A stretch of 43,136 nucleotides of DNA. It comes from Acetobacteraceae bacterium (GTDB taxonomy: Bacteria; Pseudomonadota; Alphaproteobacteria; Acetobacterales; Acetobacteraceae). The DNA is taken from NCBI GenBank assembly GCA_027487675.1, contig JAIYDD010000040.1:1-43136 (forward strand). Reading direction: 5' to 3'. The notes under the pieces were generated by a model. It was not told the DNA's origin and did no database searches. It worked only from the letters and a program-made list of their open reading frames with translations. Position numbers and translations under genes: made by a program. Positions 33,071 to 40,139 of this stretch are shown in pieces (the stretch's first letter is position 1; each line of letters begins with the position of its first letter).

Positions 33071-33432
33071 GCCGGGGCCATCGCCGCCATTGACATCACC
33101 GGCCGCACCTCGATCGTGCCATGCGCGGCGCCGGGGCAGCGCGCGGCCCAGCGCAGCGCCTGCGTCATGTCGGCCACCTCGATCAGGTAGTAGCCGCCCA
33201 GCTGTTCCTTGGTCTCGGCATAGGGGCCGTCCAGCACCTGCGGCGCGCCGTCGCGCAGGCGCACCGTGTGCGCGGTGCTGGTCGGCTGCAGCGGCTCGCC
33301 GGCGATCATCGCGCCCGCCTCCCGCAGCGCGGCGGTGTAGGCGAAATAGGCGCCGTAGATCGCCTTGCGCTCGGCCTCCGGCATGCGCTCCCAGGCCGCC
33401 TCGTCGTCGTAGATCAGCAGCATCACCTGCAT
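33067..33432 (-). CDS. YCII-related DGPF-domain protein
   Basis: A 121-residue protein. MQVMLLIYDDEAAWERMPEAER and VLDGPYAETKEQLGGYYLIEVADM are the hallmark of the DGPF/YCII family (here DGPYAETKE). These small ferredoxin-fold proteins are almost always encoded with ECF42 sigma factors; their biochemical role is unclear. The start at 33432 follows AGGGGAG at a good distance. The stop overlaps the sigma factor start by 4 nt. It is the first gene of the pair and probably the direct target of the sigma factor. Confidence 0.9.
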   Translation of the reverse strand: MQVMLLIYDDEAAWERMPEAERKAIYGAYFAYTAALREAGAMIAGEPLQPTSTAHTVRLRDGAPQVLDGPYAETKEQLGGYYLIEVADMTQALRWAARCPGAAHGTIEVRPVMSMAAMAPA

Positions 33433-33448
33433 CGGTCGCTCTCCCCTC

Positions 33449-33480
33449 GATCCGGGCGGCGGGACGCCGCCACCCGGATC
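33449..33480. repeat. Inverted repeat in the 5' leader of the DGPF gene
   Basis: GATCCGGG (33449-33456) pairs with CCCGGATC (33473-33480), with a further CGGCG/CGCCG inner stem. It lies just downstream of the ECF-type promoter elements, so it would form a hairpin at the very start of the transcript. Its function is unknown. Confidence 0.5.
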
Positions 33481-33482
33481 AT

Positions 33483-33509
33483 GACGCGCGGGCGGGGCGG
33501 ACTTCGACA
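33483..33509 (-). promoter_or_regulatory. ECF42-type promoter
   Basis: On the minus strand, TGTCGA (33509-33504) is followed after 17 nt by CGTC (33486-33483). This equals the -35 TGTCGA and -10 CG(A/T)C motif I recall as reported for ECF42 sigma factors. It lies about 50 bp upstream of the DGPF start, suggesting that the sigma factor transcribes its own operon. Confidence 0.6.
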
Positions 33510-33535
33510 GGGGGGCGGAGAAAAGCGCGCGCCGC

Positions 33536-33724
33536 CTATCCGGGCTTCGGCGGGTCCAGCCGGGCGCCGTCCAGCGCGGCCTTGCGGCGCGCCTCCTCCA
33601 GCCGCTCGGCACGCTTCTCGGCGCCGGCGCGGCCATGCTTCGCGCGGTTGGCGGCGGCCTGCGCCTCCGCCTCGGCCTTCGCGCGCGCCTTCTTCACCCG
33701 GTTGAGGTTGACGATCTCGGCCAT
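33536..33724 (-). CDS. DUF4169 family small protein
   Basis: A 62-residue, highly charged alanine/arginine-rich protein beginning MAEIVNLNRVKKARAKAEAEAQ, with the family's conserved NLNR..KKARAKAEAE and ANRAKHGR stretches. The predicted structure is one long helix. DUF4169 proteins are short conserved proteins of alphaproteobacteria with no known function. The frame continues far upstream, but this ATG matches the family N-terminus. It diverges from the dienelactone hydrolase gene with 42 bp between the starts. Confidence 0.85.
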   Translation of the reverse strand: MAEIVNLNRVKKARAKAEAEAQAAANRAKHGRAGAEKRAERLEEARRKAALDGARLDPPKPG

Positions 33725-33766
33725 GGGCACAGGATACCGCCGCATCCGAACCGGAGGAACCGCCGC

Positions 33767-34429
33767 ATGTGGACCGAACTGACCGCCGCCGACGGCCACC
33801 GCCTGGCCGCCTGGCGCGACGGCCCCGCCGACGCCGCCCGTGCCCTGGTGGTGGTGCAGGAGATCTTCGGCGTGAACAGCCACATGCGCAACGTCTGCGC
33901 CCGCTTCGCCGCGCAGGGCTACGCCGTCATCGCCCCCGCCCTGTTCGACCGCACCGAACGCGGCGTCGAGCTCGGCTACCAGCCGGCCGACGTGACGCGC
34001 GGGCGCGAACTGCGCGGCCAGGTGCCCGCCGAGGGCACGCTGGCCGACATCGAGGCCGCGGCCGCCGCCCTGCCCGCCGGCGCCAGGCGCGGCATCGTCG
34101 GCTATTGCTGGGGCGGCACGGTGGCCTGGTGGGGCGCCACCCGCAGCACGAGCTTCGCCGCGGCCTGCGGCTGGTACGGCGGCGGCATCGTCGCCTCGAA
34201 GGACGACGCCACGCGCTGCCCGGTGCAGCTCCACTTCGGCGAGAAGGACGCCTCCATCCCCATGGCCGACGTGGACGCCATCCGCGCCGCCCAGCCGGAG
34301 GTCGGGATCTTCGTCTACGCGGGCGCCCAGCACGGCTTCGGCTGCGACGACCGCGGCAGCTTCAGCGCCCCCGACGCCGCCCTGGCGCAGCAGCGGACCC
34401 TGGCCTTCTTCGCGCAACACCTCGGCTGA
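33767..34429 (+). CDS. Dienelactone hydrolase family protein
   Basis: A 220-residue alpha/beta hydrolase of the DLH family. The triad is C114 (GYCWGGTVAW), D161 (FGEKDASIP) and H189 (YAGAQHGFGCDD). E32 in VVVQEIFGVN is the conserved glutamate that holds the cysteine in check. It hydrolyses dienelactone or similar lactones in aromatic breakdown; many homologues have unknown substrates. The ATG at 33767 follows GGAGGAA 8 nt upstream. It is monocistronic. Confidence 0.9.
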   Translation: MWTELTAADGHRLAAWRDGPADAARALVVVQEIFGVNSHMRNVCARFAAQGYAVIAPALFDRTERGVELGYQPADVTRGRELRGQVPAEGTLADIEAAAAALPAGARRGIVGYCWGGTVAWWGATRSTSFAAACGWYGGGIVASKDDATRCPVQLHFGEKDASIPMADVDAIRAAQPEVGIFVYAGAQHGFGCDDRGSFSAPDAALAQQRTLAFFAQHLG

Positions 34430-34846
34430 GCGCCGGCCGGCCCGCGCCCGGCGGGACCGACCGCCGCGGCCGGACGCCGGCAGCATCGCGAAGCATCGAT
34501 CCCCCGGGCGCGGCCCGCCGGGCCGCCCGGGGGCGGCCGGCCTGCCCGCGCGCGGGCCGGGACGTTCCCTGCCCCGCCCGACCGGGGGAGAGGGTGGGGT
34601 GAGGGGGGGGCGCGAAGCGCCAAGCCATCTCTTTGATACGAAGAGGCTTTCCGTCGAGCGCTGCGCGACCTACCCCCCCCCCGACGGCGCACTGCGCCGG
34701 CGCTCCCCCGCCAAGGCGGGGGAGGGAGTTTTCTCCGCGCCAGAGCGTGTGCGATTGCCCTGCGCCACCGCCGGCAGACGGTTGCCCCCGCGCCCCGCCG
34801 CGCCTATTCCTCCACCCCCCGGGCCGCGACCCCGGACGGACGACGG
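34430..34846. other. Intergenic region with several palindromes
   Basis: 417 bp without a convincing gene. It holds a copy of the CCCTCACCCC/CCCTCTCCCCC dispersed repeat in the inverted orientation (about 34575-34612), GGCGCACTGCGCC (about 34686-34698) and the 10-bp stem CTCCCCCGCC/GGCGGGGGAG (34703-34712 with 34715-34724), followed by GGAGTTTTCTCC. I looked for a SAM-II type riboswitch before metX and did not see its conserved core. The promoter of metX must lie here, but no clear -35/-10 was recognised. Confidence 0.5.
34703..34736 (+). terminator. Possible intrinsic terminator / dispersed palindrome (copy 3)
   Basis: A 10-bp stem (34703-34712 with 34715-34724) with an AA centre is followed within 4 bp by TTTT inside a small GGAG/CTCC palindrome. 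It could end transcripts from the dienelactone hydrolase gene, but it belongs to the dispersed repeat family, so the role is uncertain. Confidence 0.35.
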
Positions 34847-36001
34847 ATGAACGACGCCCTCGCCCCCTTCCAGCGGCTGGAGCACCAGCGCGAGACCTTC
34901 CCGGACGGGCTGCAGCTCGATTGCGGCGCGGTGGTCGCCCCGCTGGTCGTCGCCTACCGCACGCATGGCCGGCTGAACGCCGCGCGCAGCAATGCGGTGC
35001 TGGTCTGCCATGCCCTGACCGGCGACCAGTACGTGGCGGAGACCCACCCGCTGACCGGCAAGCCTGGCTGGTGGGAAGCCGTCGTCGGCCCCGGCCTGCC
35101 GATCGACACGGACCGGTACTTCGTGATCTGCGCCAATGTGCTCGGCGGCTGCATGGGCTCGTCGGGGCCGCCGGAGGAGATGACGGACGCCGAGGGCCGC
35201 CCGCAGGGCCGCCCCTGGGGCATCGATTTCCCGTCCGTCACCATCCGCGACATGGTCCGCGCCCAGAAGCGCCTGGTCGATGCGCTGGGGATCACCCGGC
35301 TGATGGCGGTGGTCGGCGGCAGCATGGGCGGCATGCAGGTGCTGGAATGGGCCGCGACCTTCCCGGAGATGGTGGTCGCCGCCGCGCCGATCGCGACCGC
35401 CACCCACCATTCCGCCCAGAACATCGCCTTCCACGAGGTCGGCCGCGCCGCCATCCATGGCGACCCGGACTGGATGGCCGGGCGCTACTGGGAAGACGGG
35501 CGCATCCCCGCCAAGGGCCTGTCGGTGGCGCGGATGGTCGCGCACATCACCTACCTGTCCGAAGCCGCGCTGGGCCGCAAGTTCGGCCGCAAGCTGCGCG
35601 GCGCCTCCGCGCTGACCTTCCTGGAGGATGTCTTCGAGGTGGAGAGCTATCTCCGCCACCAGGGCAGCACCTTCGTCCGCCGCTTCGACGCCAATTCCTA
35701 CCTGACCATCACCCGGGCGATGGACTATTTCGACCTCTCGGCGGAGTTCGGCGGCGAGCTGGGCGCGGCCTTCCGCGGCACGGCCACCCGCTTCCTGGTG
35801 GCCTCCTTCAGCTCCGACTGGCTGTTCCCGACGGAGGAAAGCCGCGCGCTGGTGCGGGCGCTGAACGCGGCGGCGGCGAATGTGTCCTTCGTGGAGATTG
35901 CCTCCGACAAGGGTCATGACGCCTTCCTGCTGGACGAGCCGGTCTTCCACCGGGCGCTGGGCGGCTTTCTGCGCGGCGCCGCCGAGAGGGTGGGGGCGTA
36001 G
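34847..36001 (+). CDS. metX: Homoserine O-acetyltransferase (MetX)
   Basis: A 384-residue alpha/beta-hydrolase-fold acyltransferase. The nucleophile is S159 in GGSMGGMQ, the aspartate is in [16 protein letters not shown], and the histidine is in [41 protein letters not shown] and [13 protein letters not shown] are highly typical. It transfers an acetyl (possibly succinyl) group to homoserine, the first committed step of methionine synthesis. MetX is normally cotranscribed with metW in this class, as the order here supports, but 266 bp of repeats separate the two genes. Confidence 0.95.
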   Translation: MNDALAPFQRLEHQRETFPDGLQLDCGAVVAPLVVAYRTHGRLNAARSNAVLVCHALTGDQYVAETHPLTGKPGWWEAVVGPGLPIDTDRYFVICANVLGGCMGSSGPPEEMTDAEGRPQGRPWGIDFPSVTIRDMVRAQKRLVDALGITRLMAVVGGSMGGMQVLEWAATFPEMVVAAAPIATATHHSAQNIAFHEVGRAAIHGDPDWMAGRYWEDGRIPAKGLSVARMVAHITYLSEAALGRKFGRKLRGASALTFLEDVFEVESYLRHQGSTFVRRFDANSYLTITRAMDYFDLSAEFGGELGAAFRGTATRFLVASFSSDWLFPTEESRALVRALNAAAANVSFVEIASDKGHDAFLLDEPVFHRALGGFLRGAAERVGA

Positions 36002-36027
36002 CAGCCTGCTGGGATCCGGCTCTGGAA

Positions 36028-36056
36028 GCCCTCTCCCCCCCTTGGGGGGAGAGGGC
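36028..36056 (+). repeat. Dispersed CCCTCTCCCCC palindrome (copy 4), after metX
   Basis: A perfect 13-bp stem (36028-36040 with 36044-36056) with a CTT loop, followed by GTTTCC. It lies 27 bp after the metX stop and might attenuate readthrough into metW. Confidence 0.65.
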
Positions 36057-36072
36057 GTTTCCACAGCCAGCC

Positions 36073-36250
36073 GCGCGTCCGATCGCCGCAGGGCCGCAGG
36101 CCCGGAGGCGTGAATCGGCCGCGCAAAGCGGTGTCGCGCGTCCGATCGCCGCAGGGCCGCAGGCCCGGAGGGGTGAATCGGCCGCGCAAAGCAGTGTCGC
36201 GCGTCCGATCGCCGCAGGGCCGCAGGCCCGGAGGCGTGAACCGGCCGCGC
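36073..36250. repeat. 63-bp tandem repeat, almost three copies, between metX and metW
   Basis: Units at 36073-36135, 36136-36198 and 36199-about 36250 (period 63, few mismatches). Each holds CGCGTCCGATCGCCGCAGGG, then GGAGGCGTGAATCGGCC and GCGCAAAGC. 63 is divisible by three: on the minus strand the array reads as 21-residue repeats with GRFTPPGLRPCGDRTR, without a gene that fits. It ends 18 bp before the metW start. Confidence 0.9.
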
Positions 36251-36267
36251 CGAAGAAGGATGTTCTG

Positions 36268-36909
36268 ATGCCCGACGCCCCGCAGGAGATCCGCTTCGTC
36301 GCGAAGAACATGCGCCTCGACCTCCGCCTGATCGCGGAGATGGTGGCCCCCGGCTCGCGCGTGCTCGACATCGGCTGCGGCGACGGCGCGCTGATCGAGC
36401 ACCTGACGCGCCAGAAGGGCGCCGACGCCCGGGGGATCGAGATCGACATGGCGGAGGCGACGAAGGCGGTGGCCGCCGGCCTGCCGGTGATCCATGGCGA
36501 TGCCGACCAGGACCTGGTGCATTACCCGGACGGCGCCTTCGACTACGTGATCCTGTCGCGCACCCTGCAGGCGGTGGAACGGCCGCAATGGGTGCTGCGC
36601 CAGATGCTGCGCATCGGCGCGCGGGCGATCGTCAGCTTCCCGAATTTCGGCCATTGGCAGCTGCGCTGGAAGCTGCTGGTCAGCGGGCGGATGCCCGACA
36701 ACGAGACCTGGGACCGCCCCTGGTACGAGACGCCCAACATCCACCCCTGCACCATCCGCGACTTCTTCGCGCTGTGCGCGATGGAAAGCCATGTGGTGGA
36801 ACGCTGGCTGGCGGTGGACGACAAGGGCCTGCGCAGCCCCTGGAAGCGCTCGCCCTGGCTGGCCAACCTGTTCGGCGAACAGGCGCTGTTCCTGCTGCGC
36901 CGGGAGTGA
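36268..36909 (+). CDS. metW: Methionine biosynthesis protein MetW
   Basis: A 213-residue SAM-dependent methyltransferase-fold protein. Motif I is VLDIGCGDGALIEHL (32-46), then DADQDLVHYPDGAFDYVILSRTLQAV, and the C-terminal HPCTIRDFFALC typical of MetW. MetW partners MetX in homoserine acetyltransferase function in proteobacteria; whether it has its own methyltransferase activity is unclear. An AAGGA sequence lies about 8 nt before the ATG. It is the second gene after metX, beyond the tandem repeats. Confidence 0.93.
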   Translation: MPDAPQEIRFVAKNMRLDLRLIAEMVAPGSRVLDIGCGDGALIEHLTRQKGADARGIEIDMAEATKAVAAGLPVIHGDADQDLVHYPDGAFDYVILSRTLQAVERPQWVLRQMLRIGARAIVSFPNFGHWQLRWKLLVSGRMPDNETWDRPWYETPNIHPCTIRDFFALCAMESHVVERWLAVDDKGLRSPWKRSPWLANLFGEQALFLLRRE

Positions 36910-37074
36910 TGCCGTGGGGCTCGGGCCTGGACCCGCGGCCGGGGGCCGGGGCCCCGGGTGGCGCCCGCCGCCGGCGCGGCGAAGCCAGGCGTGCGCCGGC
37001 GCCTGGGGGCGGAAGCGTGCCGACGCCCCCGCGGAGCGGTGCCAAGCGCCCGAGGCGACGCCCGCGGCCGGGGG

Positions 37075-37290
37075 TCAGTTGAGCGGCGAGGGTCTCCGCG
37101 CCGTGTCGATCCGGTCCGGCACCAGCGCCGCGGCCATCGCCGCGTGATGCGCCGCCGCGTCGGCCCCCAGCCGCCGGCATTCCGCCTCGACATAGCTCAG
37201 CATGAGGAGCAGCGCCGAGCGATCGGCCGCCTGGGGTCCAGTCTCTCCGCCGCTCCTCGACCGCGTCCTGTTGCTGCCCGGCATGTCCAT
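37075..37290 (-). CDS. Small hypothetical protein
   Basis: A 71-residue frame beginning MDMPGSNRTRSRSGGETGPQ, with a helical second half, SALLLMLSYVEAECRRLGAD. I do not recognise the family. Support is modest: an AGGA site 9 nt before the ATG at 37290, a plausible amphipathic helix and a position divergent from the Bug receptor gene with a comparatively AT-rich 229-bp gap. The frame can be extended by 19 residues upstream. Confidence 0.5.
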   Translation of the reverse strand: MDMPGSNRTRSRSGGETGPQAADRSALLLMLSYVEAECRRLGADAAAHHAAMAAALVPDRIDTARRPSPLN

Positions 37291-37344
37291 ATCGCTGGTC
37301 CTGTAGCATGCGCCAATCTGACGATTATCTGATGGCATACGGAT

Positions 37345-37354
37345 CACGGCCGTG
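37345..37354. promoter_or_regulatory. Short perfect palindrome in a divergent gap
   Basis: CACGGCCGTG, flanked as ATCACGGCCGTGTGA, lies in the AT-richer gap between the small hypothetical gene (start 37290) and the Bug receptor gene (start 37520). It could be an operator; no family was recognised. Confidence 0.25.
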
Positions 37355-37519
37355 TGAAGCCAGAATCGCCGTTTATGACTTTCTACCTACAGTTGTGTGC
37401 ATTCGGCGCGCTTCCGGGCCTCGACAGGAAGGGTTTCGGCCGGCGACAACAGGTTCCTGCGCGCGCGCGGCCCGCTCGCCCGCTTCGCCCGCCCGAGTCG
37501 CGCCCCCGGAGAGACACGC

Positions 37520-38506
37520 ATGCCACGCCGCAGGACCCTGATCGCCGCCGCCGGCGCCGCGCTGGCCGCCCCCCGGGGCGCCCCCGCCCTGGCGCAGACC
37601 ACAAGCTGGCCGAGCCGACCAATCCGCCTGGTCATCCCCTTCGCCACCGGCGGCACCACCGACATCATCGGCCGGCTGATGGCCGACGAGATGTCGCGCT
37701 TCCTCGGCCAGCCCATCGTGGCGGACAACCGCCCGGGGGCCGGCGCCACCCTCGGCACCGGGCTCGCCGCGCAGGCGGCACCCGATGGCTACACGCTGCT
37801 GCTCTCCACCATTTCCGGCATGGCGGTCGGCCACACCCTGTACCGCGAGCGCATCCAGTGGGACGCCGACCGCGACTTCGCCCATGTCGCGATGCTGCTC
37901 GGCACGCCCTACCTGCTGGTGGTCAACCCGCGCTTCCCCGGCGCGACGCTGGCAGATTACGTGGCGGAGGCCAGGCGCCGGCCGCAGGGGCTGGAATTCG
38001 CCACCTCCGGCATCGGCAGCGTGCCGCACCTGCTCGGCCTGCGGCTGGCCCAGGCGGCCGGCATCGGCCTGACCCACATCCCCTATCGCGGCGGCGCCCA
38101 GGCCGCGACCGACGTGATCGCCGGCGTGGTGCCCAGCATGATCGACAGCCTGACCGCGGCCAGCGCCAATCTCCGCGCCGGCACGGTGCGCGCGCTGGCC
38201 TTCTCCTCCCCCCGCCGGATCGAGGGTTTCTCCGACGTGCCGACCTTCGCCGAGCTCGGCCTGCCGCAGCTGACCGCCGATGGCTGGGCGGGGCTGGCCG
38301 CCCCGGCGCGCACGCCGCGCCCCATCCTGGAACGGCTGGCCGAGGCGGTGCGCGCCGCGCAGGCCGCGCCCCAGGTGCAGCGCCGCTTCGCCGAGACCGC
38401 GACCCAGCCCGGCCGCGTCTTCCTGGACGATGCGCAGGCCTTCGTCCGCGCCGAGATCGCCGCCTGGGCGCCGGTGGTGCGGCAATCCGGCGCGGCGCCC
38501 GAGTAA
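37520..38506 (+). CDS. Bug family tripartite tricarboxylate-type periplasmic receptor
   Basis: A 328-residue receptor with signal MPRRRTLIAAAGAALAAPRG and cleavage near ALAQ. Ligand loops: WPSRPIRLVIPFATGGTTDI, NRPGAGATLGTGLAAQAA, HIPYRGGAQAATDVIAGVV. It is preceded by CCGGAGAG at a normal distance. No TctAB permease or catabolic gene is next to it, so it is an orphan receptor whose ligand cannot be inferred. It is followed by the putative sRNA locus on the other strand. Confidence 0.9.
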   Translation: MPRRRTLIAAAGAALAAPRGAPALAQTTSWPSRPIRLVIPFATGGTTDIIGRLMADEMSRFLGQPIVADNRPGAGATLGTGLAAQAAPDGYTLLLSTISGMAVGHTLYRERIQWDADRDFAHVAMLLGTPYLLVVNPRFPGATLADYVAEARRRPQGLEFATSGIGSVPHLLGLRLAQAAGIGLTHIPYRGGAQAATDVIAGVVPSMIDSLTAASANLRAGTVRALAFSSPRRIEGFSDVPTFAELGLPQLTADGWAGLAAPARTPRPILERLAEAVRAAQAAPQVQRRFAETATQPGRVFLDDAQAFVRAEIAAWAPVVRQSGAAPE

Positions 38507-38524
38507 CGGCACGGACCGCACGCG

Positions 38525-38554
38525 AAAAAAACCCCGGCGGGATGCCCGCCGGGG
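38525..38554 (-). terminator. Intrinsic terminator of the minus-strand small RNA
   Basis: A perfect 10-bp stem CCCCGGCGGG/CCCGCCGGGG with a 3-nt loop (38532-38554), followed on the minus strand by seven U residues (38531-38525). It is oriented to stop a minus-strand transcript, yet no minus-strand protein gene precedes it. It faces the end of the Bug receptor gene. Confidence 0.85.
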
Positions 38555-38614
38555 ACCGAGTTGAGGGAGGAAACGTCCAGGAACGTCCCTGCGGCGCCTT
38601 GGCGCCCCGGGACA
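38525..38614 (-). ncRNA. Putative FNR/FixK-activated small RNA with anti-Shine-Dalgarno seed
   Basis: Predicted ~90-nt transcript. Its 5' end (38614) is inferred from a -10 hexamer TAGTCT (38626-38621) and a perfect FNR-type box centred 41.5 bp upstream. The RNA would fold into a 5' hairpin (GTCCC/GGGAC arms with an inner GGCGCC pair), then expose an unpaired stretch containing GTTTCCTCCCTCAACT (CCUCC is complementary to ribosome-binding sites), and end in a strong GC hairpin with a U7 tail, the layout of Hfq-dependent regulatory RNAs. By analogy with FnrS it could repress translation of targets when oxygen is low. There is no open frame of note. Expression and targets are inference. Confidence 0.65.
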
Positions 38615-38620
38615 TCCATG

Positions 38621-38626
38621 AGACTA
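38621..38626 (-). promoter_or_regulatory. -10 element of the small RNA
   Basis: TAGTCT on the minus strand occupies positions -12 to -7 relative to an inferred start at 38614, in correct register with the FNR-type box at -41.5. Confidence 0.5.
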
Positions 38627-38648
38627 GGCGGGCCGCGATCACGCCGCA

Positions 38649-38662
38649 TTGATGCAAATCAA
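38649..38662. promoter_or_regulatory. Perfect FNR/FixK (anaerobox) site
   Basis: TTGATGCAAATCAA matches the TTGAT-N4-ATCAA consensus without a mismatch. Its centre (38655.5) is 41.5 bp from the inferred sRNA start, the class II activator position, and about 117 bp upstream of the phaB start codon on the other strand. Confidence 0.75.
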
Positions 38663-38772
38663 ACCTGCGTCGGCGATCAGGGTCCAGGTTCCACCCCGGG
38701 TTTGCCCGCCGCGCCGGATGGCGCGAGGATGCAGGCGCCCGGCAGGGCAGACAGGGAAGGGGAAGCTCCAGA

Positions 38773-39495
38773 ATGGCACGCGTGGCACTCGTCACCGGTG
38801 GACAGCGCGGCATCGGCGCCGCGATCAGCGAGGCGCTGCAGGCCGCCGGGCGCAAGGTCGTGGCCTCCTACGCCGGCAACGATGCCGCGGCGCAGGCCTT
38901 CACCGAGCGCACCGGCATCCCCTGCGTGAAGTTCGACGTCGGCGATTTCGACGCCTGCGTCGCCGCGGTGGCCAAGGTCGAGGCCGAGATCGGCCCGGTC
39001 GAGATCCTGGTGAACAACGCCGGCATCACCCGCGACGCGATGATGCGCAAGCTGACGCGCCAGATGTGGGACGACGTGATCGATACCAACCTCGGCAGCT
39101 GCTACAACATGTGCAAGGCGGTGTGGGACGGCATGAACGCCCGCAAGTTCGGCCGCATCGTCAACATCGGCAGCGTCAACGGCCAGGCCGGCCAGCTCGG
39201 CCAGGTGAACTACGCCGCCGCCAAGTCCGGCATCCACGGCTTCACCAAGGCGCTGGCCCAGGAAGGCGCGCGCAACAAGATCACGGTGAACGCCATCGCG
39301 CCCGGCTACGTGGACACCGAGATGGTGCGCGCCGTCCCCGCCGACGTGCTGGAGAAGATCGTGGCGCGCATCCCGATCGGCCGGCTCGGCAAGGCCGAGG
39401 ACATCGCCCGCGGCGTCGCCTTCCTGACGGCGGACGAGGCGGAATTCGTCACCGGCTCCACGCTGTCGATCAACGGCGGCCAGCACATGTACTGA
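38773..39495 (+). CDS. phaB: Acetoacetyl-CoA reductase (PhaB)
   Basis: A 240-residue SDR. The N-terminus MARVALVTGGQRGIGAAISE is followed by NNAGITRDAMMRKLTRQMWD (81 on), then N106, S134, Y147 and K151 (NYAAAKSGIHGFTKALAQEG), and the C-terminus TGSTLSINGGQHMY is diagnostic for PhaB. It reduces acetoacetyl-CoA to (R)-3-hydroxybutyryl-CoA with NADPH for polyhydroxyalkanoate synthesis. An AGGGAAGGGGAAG stretch precedes the ATG. No phaA or phaC is adjacent. An anaerobox lies upstream but fits the divergent small RNA better. Confidence 0.92.
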   Translation: MARVALVTGGQRGIGAAISEALQAAGRKVVASYAGNDAAAQAFTERTGIPCVKFDVGDFDACVAAVAKVEAEIGPVEILVNNAGITRDAMMRKLTRQMWDDVIDTNLGSCYNMCKAVWDGMNARKFGRIVNIGSVNGQAGQLGQVNYAAAKSGIHGFTKALAQEGARNKITVNAIAPGYVDTEMVRAVPADVLEKIVARIPIGRLGKAEDIARGVAFLTADEAEFVTGSTLSINGGQHMY

Positions 39496-39529
39496 GCGGG
39501 CGGCGGCGCGGTCGCGCTTTCTCGCCTTC

Positions 39530-39549
39530 GCCGGGGCGCCGGCCCCGGC
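39530..39549 (+). terminator. Hairpin downstream of phaB
   Basis: GCCGGGGC and GCCCCGGC form an 8-bp stem with a GCCG loop, 35 bp after the phaB stop. There is no T-run, so this is a weak terminator candidate. Confidence 0.35.
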
Positions 39550-39799
39550 GCCCGAAGCCGGGGCGGGCCCGCCGCCTGTCCTCCGGCCGCCGGCCATCTG
39601 GCCCAGGACAGCCCCCTTCGCCGGTCGGTCGCACCCGGCCCGGCCGCCGCGGGGGGCGTGCGATCATGCGCGCGAAGCCACGTGCATCGCGGGCGATTTC
39701 CCCATGCTCCCACGACGCTTCGCCTCGCGGGCGCCGTCCGACATGTCCGGCGTCGTACCCCCCGCAAAAGCGGGAGAGGGAAAGACACCGCCGACGTCT

Positions 39800-39825
39800 C
39801 CCTCCCCCGCTGTTGCGGGGGAGGG
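39800..39825. repeat. Dispersed CCCTCCCCCGC palindrome (copy 5)
   Basis: An 11-bp perfect stem (39800-39810 with 39815-39825) with a TGTT loop, followed by TCGGGGTGGGGGT. It is a sibling of the repeats near 24782, 34575, 34703 and 36028. A second related hairpin, CCCCGCAAAAGCGGG, is at about 39760-39774. Confidence 0.7.
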
Positions 39826-40121
39826 TCGGGGTGGGGGTCTTGCCCCCGCTCGGCGGTCGAGTTCCGCGCCGTTGGCGCGTGGCATGCCGCGGCCACCCAC
39901 TGGGCCCGAGCGGCACCAGGGTGCGGGCGCGGCCAGCGGCGCCCCCATCCGCCGCCGCCATCCCGCGGCGACCACAGCCAGGACAACCCCGCACCGCGAC
40001 GGCCCTGCGCGATGAGAGCCGGCCCCCAAGGCGATGCCGGAAGGCCGCACTGCCCGACGGAATCGCCGAAGCCCCGTCCGGGCCGCCGCCTCGGGAAGAA
40101 CTTCCCCGAACCGTTAAATGT

Positions 40122-40139
40122 TTTGCATCCGTTTGTCAT
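40122..40139 (+). promoter_or_regulatory. Pho-box-like element upstream of phoD
   Basis: TTTGCAT (40122-40128), a 4-bp spacer and TTGTCAT (40133-40139) reproduce the 7-4-7 direct-repeat layout of a PhoB box (consensus CTGTCAT). The second half matches 6 of 7 positions, the first only 4. The element sits 50 bp upstream of a predicted phosphatase start. Confidence 0.4.

Noticed and set aside
29568-33190. Long plus-strand frames (812 and 521 codons) opposite the GGDEF-EAL and sigma-factor genes
   Set aside because: They are antisense to genes with clear domain motifs and read as Arg/Gln/Gly-rich low-complexity peptides.
34620-34846. SAM-II type riboswitch before metX
   Set aside because: Common for metX in this class, but the conserved pseudoknot core sequence was not seen; only GC palindromes are present.
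36001-36267. Repeat array between metX and metW as a CRISPR array
   Set aside because: The units are contiguous 63-bp tandem copies with no unique spacers, and no cas gene is present.
37335-37340. Single GCATAC upstream of the Bug receptor gene as a further member of the operator family
   Set aside because: It has no partner about 21 bp away on either side.
38532-38554. Hairpin as the terminator of the plus-strand Bug receptor gene
   Set aside because: The poly-A is on the plus-strand 5' side, so the U-tract forms only in minus-strand RNA; it could still act weakly in the plus direction.
38649-38662. FNR-type box as activator site of phaB
   Set aside because: It is about 117 bp from the phaB start with no aligned -10, whereas the minus-strand geometry is exact; dual control is not excluded.
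39704-40015. 103-residue plus-strand frame in the phaB-phoD gap
   Set aside because: It is made of dispersed palindromes (PPAKAGEG, SPAVAGEG) without a ribosome site or protein-like pattern.
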